The position numbers and the translations under genes were made by a program. The notes below the pieces were generated by a model. It was not told the origin of the DNA. It did no database searches and worked only from the letters and a program-made list of their open reading frames with translations. DNA of 64,000 bases, from contig KV918995.1 of NCBI GenBank assembly GCA_002049455.2, positions 1 to 64,000 on the forward strand, given 5' to 3'. How positions within the stretch are numbered: the stretch's first letter is position 1; each line of letters starts with the position of its first letter. The stretch is from Porphyra umbilicalis. Taxonomy: Eukaryota > Rhodophyta > Bangiophyceae > Bangiales > Bangiaceae. This document shows positions 33,713-44,170 of the stretch, piece after piece.

Positions 33713-36700
33713 ACAAGCAGGAAAAAACTACGAGGGCGGATAGGGAGGGGGGAATCAACCTTGGTGACGACCGTCAGCCGCCGGCCGCCGGCCACTTGAT
33801 CACAGCGGGAGGCGCAATGAGCCTGAAAGTGGGGGCAGAAAGCAACGAGGGGGGGGGCGGAGGGGGTCAGGGGCAAAGGAGACGTACTCGATGTGGAGGC
33901 GAGTGGGGCGCGCCAGGTGTGCCGAGGCGGCCGTCGATCCCAGGCGCGCGACGACGGCGGGGAGAGACGATGGACACACTTGGATCGTGAAGCAGGTTGC
34001 CCGCGTTCCAAAACGGACGTAGTGTCGTTCAGGCAGAGCCTCCTAATCTGCCTCATTTGCTTTCTTTTGGCCCAGACCGTCGATTTCATGTGTACCCCTG
34101 ATAGACGACCTTGAGGCACACTTGTCTAACCTCCCTCCAATGCCTGCACGGGGCGGTGTAAGCTCGTGCCTCGACCACCGATTGAGCGGTGGAATTCGCT
34201 TCGACATTCGTGCAAGGTCCCTGCTTTCTTCGTATACCACACCAATGGAGAAAGACTGTACCGCAGTTTGTCAGTCAGCCACTATCCTCGCCGACCCACG
34301 CATCGCGCCCAGCGCAGTGCTCCTTAAACCGAGTTCGCACGTAAACGACATTTTTTCTTCTGAAGCTCCGCAAGAAGTTTGCAGAACCCCTCAGGCAGGG
34401 TATTCCTCTTACTTTTCAGCCGCATCAATTTGTGCAGCCAAAACCGGGGCCGTGCGGCGTGCGTGCTGTACACCATTCGAAGCGTCTCGACGAAAGAAGC
34501 ACCGCCCCTCCTAGCCCGCACGCCGGACGTCCCCAGTTTGCACTTCACCGGCATGTGCAAGTATCCTTCAGCAAGCTGCCGCAAAGTATCTTGCTACGAC
34601 GCACGCCGATTGCGCTATACGCCAAGTAGGTTAACAATCTCCCCACAGTAAGCCACAGGCCGGGAGTCAGCCGGTTGCGCCTGCATACTGACCCAGCTCT
34701 CTGCAAGAGGGTGGCATAGGAGACTCTTCTACCGCAGCTGCTTACCACACTACGCCACGGGCTGGTCGAGGAGGTCATCGCGAGAGGGCCGATTGTAGTA
34801 CTACCGTCGCCGCAGCCCCTGCAGTCGTCTACCGCGCAGCAGCGGCAGCGACGGCAGCGGCGGCGGGAGCAGCGGTGGCGGCGGCGATGGTGGCGGCAGT
34901 GGCGGCGCGCCTGCTTGACGCAGTTTCCGTGACAACCGGCGCCATTCAAGAGCAGCGACGCCATGGCGTGCCTGGAGACGGCTGAGGCGCCGACGCGCCG
35001 CTGCGCCGCTGCTCCGTCCGGCGCCTGTTCGCGCACCCCTGCCGGCGTTGCACGCCCCCCCTGTACCCGTTGGCGCACCTCCCCTCCAGCCAGCCGCGGC
35101 CGCAACCTACGGGGTGCCGTCGCCCCCCGCCGCGTCAACCGCGGACGCGAGTCACCGCCAACGCGGCTGGCGGCGGCGGCGCGCGGACCCGGCGTCGGCG
35201 GCGTGCACGTGTAGTGAGTGGATAGGTTGCTCGCGCGCCCGCCCGGCTAGAGTGCGTGCGCGTGTTCTCGTTCTCCCCCGCGGTAGCCAGACGCAGATGA
35301 TAAAAGGGGAAACGCTCTGTCTTCTCCCCTGCGCCCGGGGCTAGCCCCCGAGGCGCGTCCTGATATACCCCCTCAGGCGGCGCCCGAATCCCTAACGGCA
35401 CCCCACCCCCTAGCCGCACTCCCCCAGCACGCCCTGCCCGCGCGCCCCGTGTGGGCTCACTTTCCCCGGTGCGGGCCCCACGCCCGTCCCGGTTTGCATC
35501 CCGCCAGGAGCGGTGCCCAGGCATGGGCGCCGCTGTCCGCGTGAAGCCTTTCCGCGTCTGCCCCCCCGCGCCTGCCAGAACTCCCTCACATCCTGGCCGG
35601 CGGCGACCCGACGGCGTCGGCGCGGCTGGCCACCCAGCCTGGGCGCCTGCCGTGGGTCGCGGCTGCCATGGGTTGCCCCGAGACGGGGACACCCACGGCG
35701 GCCGCCACCTACCGGAGGACTTGATCGGAGTGCCGTGGGTGTGGGGAGCACTTAGTAGTTGCTCCCCCCGCCCCCACAACAGTTCGCGGCGTCCGCCGTC
35801 CGCCGGAAGGCGCTGGCGGCAGCCTGTGATCGGGTAGACCACGGTTTGAGAACGGCTCTGATTGGCTTCTACTCCCTGTCAGAGAGCTATTTCTGGGGAG
35901 ATATCGAATCTTTTTACCGGTTCTGCAGTTCGCTTGCGGACCATCAGCGTTCTGAATGCGGAAGGAAGACTTTCGCAGGCTGCTTCCGCAGAGGTTCCGC
36001 AGAAAAATGGGGCTTGCGTGCGAACACCCTTTAAGAAGCACCGCGCAGTGGCGCGGTCTCACCCGTCGCATCGCGCGCCTCGCAACGTCGTGCTTTCAAG
36101 CGTTCGACTGCAAATAAACGCCCTCAGAGACATTTGAGACCGCCGCTCTCTAAGTACCATCGACATTACTCTGTGCCACACCGCCGGAGGGCCCCGTAGA
36201 CCGTGCACCCCGCCTCACGACCCTTTACATTCAGCTTCTTGCGCTATGAACACTGTCACAAACCGTACGCGCCAGCAAGACTACATCCCCATGGCGTCCA
36301 ACTTGGTACGAGGCACCCAACCTCGTGTACCAACGTTCCCAGTGCAAAGAAATGGTGACGAATCTTGTCAGGGCTGCAGAGGGAGCGGAAAGGATATGTC
36401 TTTCGGCCTCAACAAGTACTCCCGCGACGTGCACTTGCTTTCAAAGAATTTAAACATGGTCTTCACCATGTTTGTAGATACAGTCATTGCGCACTTATAT
36501 ACGTCCCGCTTATATAATACGCATTATATAACTGAGCGCAACCCGATCGCCCTCGCGTGAGACTCACCGCACTTGCAGCGCAGTTGACGCGATCATTCGG
36601 AGATGATCCGCGATCGAGTAATCTCTCATGTCAAGTTGGCTTGACATTGACGATGTACCGCCGCCAGGACCCCTTCAGAACCGGCCCAGAAGCATTTCCT

Positions 36701-37565
36701 TGTCCACAGGTGCGTGGTCCTAGAAATTGAAACTCAAGTCCACGATCGAGCGTGCTGCCGCCTTCTGATGGTGATGGATTCAGACAAGGTTGCCCAATCT
36801 TTTGTAAATTATCACGAGGGCTACAAAGTGCGCCACCCCCTTATACAAGTCAGCAATGACTGTACCCTGACCGGAAGGCCAGGGAACTGCGTATTCCTCT
36901 TGAAGTACAGATTTTGTGACGATGTGCCCGGATTTGCTGCGTCGGCGTTGCTCTTCCCGACGGAAGAACCGTCTTTGCCGTCCTCAAGTCGTGCAGACAG
37001 GCGGCCGCGTGCAAGCCACGCGTGTGCAATTGCGAGCCGCCGCGCGAGGTCGGCGCACCAGCGGTCCCCTGTCTGAGTGCGCCCGTACACCATGTGGGGG
37101 CCACTCCCCGCCGAGGTGTCTGCTTCCAAGTCGACGCCCGGGACGGCTGGCGGAGACCCGTAAGCTGTCAACACCAAGCCGCGCCGCGGCCCACCCGCGG
37201 CGCCACCGGTCGGCGCGTGCCGTTTCTTATCCCTGTGGCGGCACGCTGCGGGGGCGCGGACGCGGAGACCCCGGTGAGGGTGACGGCGGTGGCGCCCGTC
37301 GAGGCCGCCGTGGCACCGCTTAGTTGTCCACCCCCCGCACGGCGCCTTTTTTGGCCACCCCGGCGGCGGATACCCCCCCGCCGTGCCCCTCCGTGGCACG
37401 GAGCAGACCCGTTTTTGTTTATTTATTGCGGGGCGCCTCGCGGCCCGCCCCGGGGCTCCCCCCCGCGCGATCCCTCCGACCACGGCCGCGCTTCCGGCGC
37501 GCGCGCCCGCCGCCACGCGCGGTGCCCCCCCGCCCCCGCGGGCCGCCCGACCGGCGGCGGCCACC
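33713..37565. other. Mostly featureless stretch before the gene island
   Basis: A GC-rich patch at 34840-35220 with (GGC)n words and a GC-rich stretch at 35340-35830 contain only motif-less frames. The stretch 35840-36560 is AT-richer and has a 9-bp hairpin (AAACATGGT/ACCATGTTT, 36452-36473) and TATATA-rich words at 36485-36535. A minus-strand frame near 37100-36821 reads GPHMVYGRTQTGDRWCADLA and might be the end of a gene, but nothing confirms it. Confidence 0.45.
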
Positions 37566-40500
37566 ATGGCGACGGTCCCCCGCCCGCCCCTCCGCGTCCC
37601 CGACGCCCTCCTCACCGCCGCCGCCAGCCGCAAGACGCGCGTCGCGTCGATCGACGCGGCGGGCGCGCTCGGCCTCGGGGGCGGCCGCCGGCGGGGCCCC
37701 GGCGGCGGCGGCGGCGGCGGCGACGACGCCGGCGACGATGGCGGCGACGACGAAGACGGTGGCGGCGGCGGCGGCGGCGGCAACGGTGGCGGCGGCGGCG
37801 GCGGCGGCGGCACGGCGGGCACCTGGGGCGCGGTCGGCGGCGGCGCGCGGCGGTGGCGCCCCCCCCCCCCCCCCGCTCGGGCCTGGACGCGCTCGCGGCC
37901 GCGTCGGCAGACCGCGCCGCCGCCGCCGCCGCCGCCGCCGGCCCGACGGGGGGCGCGCGGCGGGTCCCCCGCTCCCCCCCCCCCGCGCGTCGACGGGCGT
38001 GCCCGCCTGGGGCGGCGCCGCCCGCGCGCACGGCGGCGGCGGCCGCGCCGCCCGCCACCGCCGCACCGCCTCGGACGCCGACTGGACGGCCGCCGCCGAG
38101 CCGAGGGGGGGGGGGGGCGCCACCCGGTTCCGCCAGTGGGGGGGGGGAGCCCGGTGCCGCTCGCCCCGTCAACGTCGGGGGGGGCCACGGCGCGCTTTGC
38201 GGCGGCGCCGGCGGCGGTGCCGCGGCAGGGCGTGGCGGCGGCGGCGCCCGCGGCGGGGGCGGCGGCGGCGGCGGCGGCAGCGGGGCGACCGCCCCTGGGG
38301 CGGCCGCCGACCGCCGACGGGGGAGCGGCGGCCGCGCCGCCGCCGCCACTGCCGGCGGCGCCGCCGCCGCTGCCGGCATCCCCACGGTGGGGGCGGCGGG
38401 CGGCGCCCTTTGGCCCCGCGCCCGACGCGCCCGGCGGGCCGGCCGACGTGGCCACCCGCGCGGCGGCCGCCGGCGCCGCTGTTGCCGACGCTGTCGGCGT
38501 GGCGGCGGCGGCCGTCACCGACGCCCTCGGCGTCGTGCACCCCGGCACGCTCCTCCTCGCCGCCGTTGCGGGCGGGGTGTGGGGCTTGGCCCTGAGCGGC
38601 GGCGGCGGCGGCGCCGCGACCGCCGACGCGACGGCGGCGGCCACCCCCACCGCCGCGGCGCCGAGCCGCGCCGCGTCGCTCCTTGTGCTCCTCGGCCTCC
38701 TCGGCCGCCGCTCGGTGGTTGTTGCCGCTTGGGCGGCGGCGGCGACCGCCGCCGCCCTCTACCGGCGGGCCCCGTGGGCGCGCCTCGCGGCGGCGGTGCT
38801 CGCGGCGCCCCCCCCCGGGTGGCGCCGTGGACGTCCGCCCCCGACGGCGCCCTCGGCGCCGCCGAGGCGGTGCTCGCCGCCTCGGCGGTGCGGCAGGCGG
38901 CGGCGGCGGGCGCCACCGACGCGGCGGCGACGGGCCTCCGCGGCCTCCGCGTGGAGGTGGAAGCGTGGGTCGCCGACGCGGAGGGGGAGGCCCCCGACGT
39001 GGCCGCCGCGGCCGCGCGGGGGGGTGGGGGGCGACGGACTGCCGGCAGCGCCGCGTCGGGGGAGCTCGCCGCCTCGGCCGACGCGGCGGCCGCAACGGCC
39101 GCGCGGCGGCGGCGGCGGCGGGCGGCGCGCCTGCGCGAGGCGTCGTCGCTGCGGCGGCGGCTGGGGGAGGTTGGCACGCGCGTCGCGGCGGCCGTGCGGA
39201 TGCTCTACCCGCCGGCGGGGGGGGCCGGGGGGGGGGCGCTGCCGGCGGCGGCCGTCGGCGCCCCGCCCGCCGGCGGGCCCCTACCCGACGCGGACGAGGC
39301 GGTCGGGGCCGACGGGGGGGCGGGGAGCGCCCGCCGTCGGCCGCCGCCGCGTCCGTCCTCGGTCGCCACGCCGCGGCGGCGGCGGCGGCGGCGGCGGGGC
39401 GGGCGGCCCCCCCCCCCCCCCCCGCCAGCCAGTCACCCCCCCCACCCCCCGCGGCGGTGGGGCTACCCCCTCCCCCCCCCTCCCCCCCCCCCCCTCACCG
39501 ACCACCTGCCGATTGGGGGCGGCGGGGGCGCCCCCCCCCCCCCCCCGACGGCGTCGCGCGCCGCCGCGTCGTTGCCGCCGCCTCCCGCACCGCGTGGTCG
39601 TCGCGCGCCGACGCGACGGGCGCGGCCGACGTGGTCGCGGCGATGCGGGAGATGGCCGCCTGGCGCTCCGCGCCGTACGAGACGCGCTCCAAGCAGCTCC
39701 GCGCGGAGCGGGTGGGGGCGACCAAGGCCGCCCTCCGCGCCGCCGACGCGCGCGCGCGGGGGGCGGCGGGGGGGGGGGGGCAGCGCCGGGCGGCGCGGAT
39801 CCGCGCCTCTCGACGGTCAGCAGCGCTCCCCCCGGGCGCCCGCGGCGGACGTCGGCGGCGAGTGCCGGCGCCGACGCGCGGCGGCCGCCGTCGCGGGGCG
39901 CGAGCCGCGACTCGACGGTCCACCACCTGCCGGCGCTGCCGGGGCGCCGCCGCCGGGGGGGGAGCGACTGGGGGGGGGGGCACCCGTGGGGGGGACCGCC
40001 CCGCGGCTGCCGGCGGTCGGCAGCGCGCCTGCTGTTGGGGGGGGCGGGGGGGGCGGGGAGGGCGGCGCCGCCGCCGCTGCCGCCGCCTCGGCGCCGCCGC
40101 CGGCGGCGGGCACCACCCCCGTGCGCAAACTGTGGCGCCTCGCGCGGCCGTCTGAGCCGGCGCTCGCGCCGCTGCCGCCGCCGCCGGGGCCGGCGGGGGG
40201 GCGGGCGCGTGGGAGGGCGCGACGGGCGACGGCGGGGACGGGTTGGCGGGGGGCGACGGCCTCCCGCCGGTGGCGGCCACCGCGGGTGTGTCGGTGGATG
40301 GGTGGGGCGCCACGGCGGTGGGGGGGGGGACCCCGACACTGGCGGCGAAAGTGGTGGGGGGGGGGGCGCCGCCGCCCGCCGCGCGCGCGTCGGCGCGTGG
40401 CTCCGGTCCGCGCCGCCCGGGGGCGGGGCTGCGGCGGCGGGGGCGGGCGACTCGGGGGGGGGGCGAGCATCGGCAGCACCAAGGGGCGCCGCCCGCGCCT

Positions 40501-40589
40501 GCGCCTGGGGGGGGGCGCCGGCGGGACAAGGCCGAGGGGGAGGGCATGCCGTGGTGAGTGCTTGCGGGGGGGAGCGGCAACGGGGCTAG
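37566..40589 (+). CDS. Unknown Ala/Gly-rich protein with possible membrane helices
   Basis: Probably a host gene of extreme GC. The ATG at 37566 sits in an almost ideal context (GCCACCATGG) and opens MATVPRPPLRVPDALLTAA. Frames then alternate at poly-C or poly-G runs (for example about 37860, 38105, 38810, 39410, 39530), as expected if run lengths are wrong. Non-repetitive pieces: SGLDALAAASADRAAA; VTDALGVVHPGTLLLAAVAG with a further hydrophobic stretch ASLLVLLGLLGRRSVVVAAW, both membrane-like; a helical piece with LREASSLRRRLGEVGTRVAA; and AAMREMAAWRSAPYETRSKQ followed by LRAERVGATKAALRAADARA. An organelle or endomembrane protein with a coiled-coil tail is possible. No family is recognised and the exact end is uncertain. 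It converges on serC. No GTACGT donor is seen inside it. Confidence 0.45.
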   Translation: MATVPRPPLRVPDALLTAAASRKTRVASIDAAGALGLGGGRRRGPGGGGGGGDDAGDDGGDDEDGGGGGGGGNGGGGGGGGGTAGTWGAVGGGARRWRPPPPPARAWTRSRPRRQTAPPPPPPPPARRGARGGSPAPPPPRVDGRARLGRRRPRARRRRPRRPPPPHRLGRRLDGRRRAEGGGGRHPVPPVGGGSPVPLAPSTSGGATARFAAAPAAVPRQGVAAAAPAAGAAAAAAAAGRPPLGRPPTADGGAAAAPPPPLPAAPPPLPASPRWGRRAAPFGPAPDAPGGPADVATRAAAAGAAVADAVGVAAAAVTDALGVVHPGTLLLAAVAGGVWGLALSGGGGGAATADATAAATPTAAAPSRAASLLVLLGLLGRRSVVVAAWAAAATAAALYRRAPWARLAAAVLAAPPPGWRRGRPPPTAPSAPPRRCSPPRRCGRRRRRAPPTRRRRASAASAWRWKRGSPTRRGRPPTWPPRPRGGVGGDGLPAAPRRGSSPPRPTRRPQRPRGGGGGGRRACARRRRCGGGWGRLARASRRPCGCSTRRRGGPGGGRCRRRPSAPRPPAGPYPTRTRRSGPTGGRGAPAVGRRRVRPRSPRRGGGGGGGGAGGPPPPPRQPVTPPTPRGGGATPSPPLPPPPSPTTCRLGAAGAPPPPPRRRRAPPRRCRRLPHRVVVARRRDGRGRRGRGDAGDGRLALRAVRDALQAAPRGAGGGDQGRPPRRRRARAGGGGGGGAAPGGADPRLSTVSSAPPGRPRRTSAASAGADARRPPSRGASRDSTVHHLPALPGRRRRGGSDWGGGHPWGGPPRGCRRSAARLLLGGAGGAGRAAPPPLPPPRRRRRRRAPPPCANCGASRGRLSRRSRRCRRRRGRRGGGRVGGRDGRRRGRVGGGRRPPAGGGHRGCVGGWVGRHGGGGGDPDTGGESGGGGGAAARRARVGAWLRSAPPGGGAAAAGAGDSGGGRASAAPRGAARACAWGGAPAGQGRGGGHAVVSACGGERQRG

Positions 40590-40899
40590 TCTGTTACCCA
40601 GAAGCGGACGGAGGGGAGCGCGCACGGAGAGGAGGGAAACACGGGCCGGCCTCTGGACTCTGCGGGGTCTGCGACGTACGTGCGGGTGGCGGTCGAGTGA
40701 TTGCCTGGACGAGACGGGTGCTTTTGACGGCGCTAGTCGACGGCGAAAGGAGACAAGAAAAGGTTGCTTCAAAAAAAAGGGCCGTGGCGGGCAACGCAAC
40801 CACGATGGGACTAGACGTACAAGGCGGCGCGGCGGCACTCCACCTCCCCACCTCCCCCCCGGCGGGGGGGGAGCCCCCCCCACCATCTCCCTCCCCCAC

Positions 40900-42063
40900 C
40901 TAGGCGAGCGTAGCGTACGCCCACTCAATCCACTCGGCGAGCGCCGCCACGTCCGCCGCGTCGACGGTCGCGCCGCACCAGATGCGGAGGCCGGCCGGCG
41001 CGTCGCGGTAGGAGCCAATGTCGTACGCAACGCCCTCGTCGGCGAGGAGCTTGACCATCGCCTTGACCTTATCCTTGTCCGTGTCGAGCACCAAACACAC
41101 GGACGTGTTGGAGCGCGACGCCGGGTCAGACGCGAGGAAGTGGGCCCACTCGTTGCGGTCGACAAACGCTTCGAGGGCGGCGAGGTTGGCGCGCGAGCGC
41201 TCCAGGATTGGCGCGAGGCCGCCCGAAAATTCAACCCACAGCAGCGCGTCAATGTAGTCCTCCACGCACAGCATCGAGACGGTGTTGATGACGGCGCCCT
41301 TGAAGAGCTTCTCGTCGAGCTTGCCGCCCTTGGTCATGCGGAACACCTTGGGCAGCGGCCACGGCGGGACGTACGACTCGAGGCGCGCGACCGCCCGCGG
41401 GGACAAGATGAGCATGCCGTGCGCCGCCTCCCCGCCGAGCACCTTTTGCCACGAGTAGGTGGTCACGTCGAGCTTCTCCCACGGCATGTCCATGGCAAAC
41501 ACCGCCGACGTGGCGTCGCAAATGGTCAGCCCCTTGCGGTCGTCCGCAATCCACTCGGCGCCGTCGACGCACTTGACGCCCGACGTTGTGCCATTCCACG
41601 TAAACACAATGTCGTGGTCGCCCGACGTTTTGGTCAAGTCCGGCAGCTGCCCATAGTCGGCCGTGATGGCCTCCACGGGCACGTCGAGGCGGAGCTGCTT
41701 GACAATGTCGTCGAGCCAGCCCTTGCCAAACGACTCCCAGTAGCACACGTCCACGGGGAGGGGGCCGAGCATCGACCACATGGCCATCTCAATCGCGCCC
41801 GTGTCGCTGCCGGGCACAATCGCCACGCGGTAGCCGTCGGGGATGCCGAGGAGCTTGTGCGTCATCTCGAGCGCCTCGGTGATCTTGGCCATCCCGGCGG
41901 CGGACCGGTGGGAGCGGCCGAGCGGCGCGTCGCCGAGGGCGAGCGCGAGATCATAGCCGGGGTGCTTTTTGCACGGGCCGGACGAGAAGTTGGGGCACGC
42001 CGGCTTGGTCGTCGGCTTGGCGGGCGCCGCCGTGGCGACCGCCGCCGGCTCAGACGCAATCAT
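40900..42063 (-). CDS. serC: Phosphoserine aminotransferase, alphaproteobacterial/archaeal-type
   Basis: Converts 3-phosphohydroxypyruvate and glutamate to O-phosphoserine and 2-oxoglutarate, the second step of serine synthesis; PLP-dependent. The frame is complete: 387 residues from ATG 42063 to TAG 40900, with no intron. Landmarks: [14 protein letters not shown] (substrate loop), LGRSHRS at 48-54, [17 protein letters not shown] with D183 (PLP ring), and [14 protein letters not shown] with K207, the expected Schiff-base lysine. [15 protein letters not shown] and RSNTSVCLV follow. The wording of these motifs fits the class found in Alphaproteobacteria and methanogens better than the plant plastid SerC. 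A short Ala/Thr/Pro-rich leader (about 22 residues) could be a weak organelle signal. The gene is convergent with the unknown gene at 37566-40589. Its coding GC and codon style match its neighbours, so any transfer is old. Confidence 0.93.
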   Translation of the reverse strand: MIASEPAAVATAAPAKPTTKPACPNFSSGPCKKHPGYDLALALGDAPLGRSHRSAAGMAKITEALEMTHKLLGIPDGYRVAIVPGSDTGAIEMAMWSMLGPLPVDVCYWESFGKGWLDDIVKQLRLDVPVEAITADYGQLPDLTKTSGDHDIVFTWNGTTSGVKCVDGAEWIADDRKGLTICDATSAVFAMDMPWEKLDVTTYSWQKVLGGEAAHGMLILSPRAVARLESYVPPWPLPKVFRMTKGGKLDEKLFKGAVINTVSMLCVEDYIDALLWVEFSGGLAPILERSRANLAALEAFVDRNEWAHFLASDPASRSNTSVCLVLDTDKDKVKAMVKLLADEGVAYDIGSYRDAPAGLRIWCGATVDAADVAALAEWIEWAYATLA

Positions 42064-42736
42064 CGTTGGGGTGGGGGTGGGGGTGGTGGTGGTGGTGGTG
42101 GCGGTGCGGAGGGGAGGGGGACCGACCGCGCCGCCCGCGAGCGGCCGCCGACCGCTGCCGCCGGGGTCGCGACAAGCGACCGGCAGCGCGGGGTGGGAGC
42201 AAAGGCGCCAGACCGGGTCAGCCGCGGGCCCGACGAGGCCGCAACAAACGCCATGAAGAGCTGGGGGGTGGCGGTGTGGGGCGTGTCAAAGATACCACCA
42301 GATGGAGAAGAAGTGACCGCGTTGGTGGTGGGCGGGGGTGGTAGTAGCTGGCGGTGACGGCGGTGACGGTGGGAGGAAAGAAAAACACTGCAATACCACC
42401 GCAGTGGAGGGGTTAGGGGGGCCAGGTCTAGGTTTGGGCCCCGCAGCTCCGTCAGCAGTGCCGTCGAGGGACCACGCGAGGCGCAGGCGACTCGGCCAGC
42501 GCATGAGGCCGCGCCTGATCCTGAGACCACCGACCGGATCGCGGTCATGGCCGCCGACCGCCGCCCATCCAATCAGCGGCCGCTGATTATGAGTAAAGTA
42601 TCTCTTTGAAAGTGCACCGGCCGCGACTTTTGTCGCAAGTGGCCTGCCCATCGCTTGACCCGACGACGAACTGTGGCCCATGTCGGTTCCCTAATCTTTG
42701 GGATAAATGGTCTCGTATTGTATTTTTGAACAAGTC

Positions 42737-42852
42737 CCCTGGCCTTTAGGACAGGGTACTATCCAACATGCGCATAGGGGCCCCCATGCTAATTCCCTGG
42801 ACTTTAGTGTAGGGTACTTATCAACATGCGCATGGGGTCACACACATAACTT
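42737..42852 (+). repeat. Two tandem copies of a 58-bp unit
   Basis: CCCTGGCCTTTAGGACAGGG with its downstream flank (42737) recurs as CCCTGGACTTTAGTGTAGGG (42795). Each is followed by a TAC TATC AACATGCGCAT-like word. Copies differ at several positions. Confidence 0.75.
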
Positions 42853-42864
42853 TTTTTTTTCTCC

Positions 42865-42888
42865 AGTGCACGCGCGGGAGTACTTGCG
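42865..42888 (+). repeat. Dispersed word AGTGCACG..GCGGGAGTACTTGCG, copy 1
   Basis: A 24-bp word after a T-tract; copy 2 is at 44182-44206 and also follows a T-tract. Both are then followed by GTGCAC within 20 bp. The same arrangement at two intergenic sites suggests a small dispersed repeat or shared promoter DNA. Confidence 0.65.
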
Positions 42889-43148
42889 GTTGGCCCCGTG
42901 TGCACACCTTTTCGGGCGGTACGCAGTGTATCGATCACTGCTGCGGGTCCTTTGGGCATGGTTAGGTGCGCAACATACGTCCAGCACTTTCTGTAGCTTT
43001 TCTCGTTTGTAGCATGTCAGCCGCGGTCATACGGACGCCATACGTCTCTTTTCGCAGGATGTCCGGGTCAGTTGCCTCAGAATGAGGGTGGTGCGTTCAG
43101 ACCCCCGGAAACGTCGATCTGGTCAGACGCTTGGACTGTATTTTGTGG

Positions 43149-43766
43149 CTAAGTCCGGCAATGGCGCTCCACGGGACAACCAAGGCACATTCTGTTCGAA
43201 TTTTCAAGCAGACGCTCGCGACCCATCGTCCTGGAGGAGAGGGCTCCCGGACCGCCGGCGGGAGCTGCCGACGGCCGCACCACCGCTGTCGTCGGGGTCA
43301 CCATCGCGGCGGCCGCACACGCCCGACACACCCCCCGCGCGCGCGTCGGTGCGCGACCGCCCGCGACCAACACAGCCGGCGCGCGGTAGGCCGCCGCGCC
43401 GACCAGGCGACCAGCCCCACCCAACCCCCCGCGCGCGTGTGTGGGTGTCCCCGCCGGCGGCCGCACCGCCCGTCGCGCGCGATCATCGCGCCATATGATA
43501 TGGCATGGTCCGAGGCGCCGCCGCCCCCGCGCCGACGCGGCGGCAGCGTTGACAGCGGCCCCGCCCGTTGCGGTGCCCCCCCACTCCTCGCCTCCGCCAC
43601 TGTCTGACGGTGGATGAGCTCCGCCGCCGTTGGGAGCGGGGAAGGGCGCCGGCAGCGCCACCGCCGCCTTCCCTGCCGCGGCTGCCGCCGCTGTCGCGCC
43701 CGCCATCGCCGCGACTGCGACGGGTGGTGGCTGCGACGGCGGCGGCGGCGGCGGCGGGCTGTGGTC
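43149..43766 (-). CDS. Possible Ala/Pro-rich protein, unknown
   Basis: An open frame from an ATG in good context (CGCCATGGAC, ATG at 43766), reading MDHSPPPPPPPSQPPP, then Ala-rich sequence with one less repetitive stretch (ARGRRRLGPCHIIWRDDRAR). Overlapping frames of equal length are open on the other strand, so base composition alone could explain it. No motif recognised. Confidence 0.2.
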   Translation of the reverse strand, partial: DHSPPPPPPPSQPPPVAVAAMAGATAAAAAAGKAAVALPAPFPAPNGGGAHPPSDSGGGEEWGGTATGGAAVNAAAASARGRRRLGPCHIIWRDDRARRAVRPPAGTPTHARGGLGGAGRLVGAAAYRAPAVLVAGGRAPTRARGVCRACAAAAMVTPTTAVVRPSAAPAGGPGALSSRTMGRERLLENSNRMCLGCPVERHCRT

Positions 43767-44138
43767 CATGGCGCCACCGTCGCCGCTGCCGCCGCTAGCG
43801 GGCGTGCGCACCGCCGCCGACGCGCCGGCGGGGGACGGCGGCGCGGAGTTCGACGGCGGCCTGCCTGCGGCAGCGGCGGCGGCGCCCAAGTGCCGTGGTC
43901 GTGGCGATCGGGACGGGTGCGACGGCAGACCGGCGGAGGTGTGAACGTCTGGAGGTGCGGAGATATTCGTCTGCTTGTCTCTGGGGGGGGGAGGCGCGGC
44001 GGTGACGGCGGCGGCGTGGGCAGCGGCGGCGGCGGTGCTTGTTGGCGGTGGCTTGTTTGCCGAGGATGCGCGGCCGCGCGAGGGGGGTGGTTCGCGTGGG
44101 CTGGTCGTCGGCGGCTGCTTCGCACGTTATAAACAAGT

Positions 44139-44170
44139 CCAGGGTGTTTCCGCGAACGCGTTTTCAGTTT
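44139..44170 (+). promoter_or_regulatory. 32-bp motif shared with the mutS2 upstream region, copy 1
   Basis: CCAGGGTGTTTCCGCGAACG, then CGTTTTCAGTTT. It recurs at 45588-45619 with about 29 of 32 positions identical. It follows a TTATAAAC box-like word. Its core is a CGCGWACGCG palindrome. It may be a promoter element or a fragment of a dispersed repeat. Confidence 0.4.

Larger units (their letters stand above)
42064..43148. other. Upstream region of serC, no gene
   Basis: A (GGGGGT/GGT)n tract lies directly before the serC ATG (42065-42110). A GGTGG-rich stretch follows to about 42370, then ordinary sequence. No frame is persuasive. It holds the 58-bp tandem repeat at 42737-42852. Confidence 0.5.

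Noticed and set aside
36821-38650. A 609-codon minus-strand frame across the start of the GC-rich gene
   Set aside because: It is Pro/Arg-rich shadow coding of the plus-strand Ala/Gly frames. The plus strand has the good start context and the hydrophobic stretches.
39495-41252. A 585-codon minus-strand frame overlapping the serC end
   Set aside because: It reads serC in the wrong frame and then the complement of low-complexity DNA.
40558-42357. A 599-codon plus-strand frame opposite serC
   Set aside because: It is the antisense shadow of serC, kept open by GC-rich third positions.
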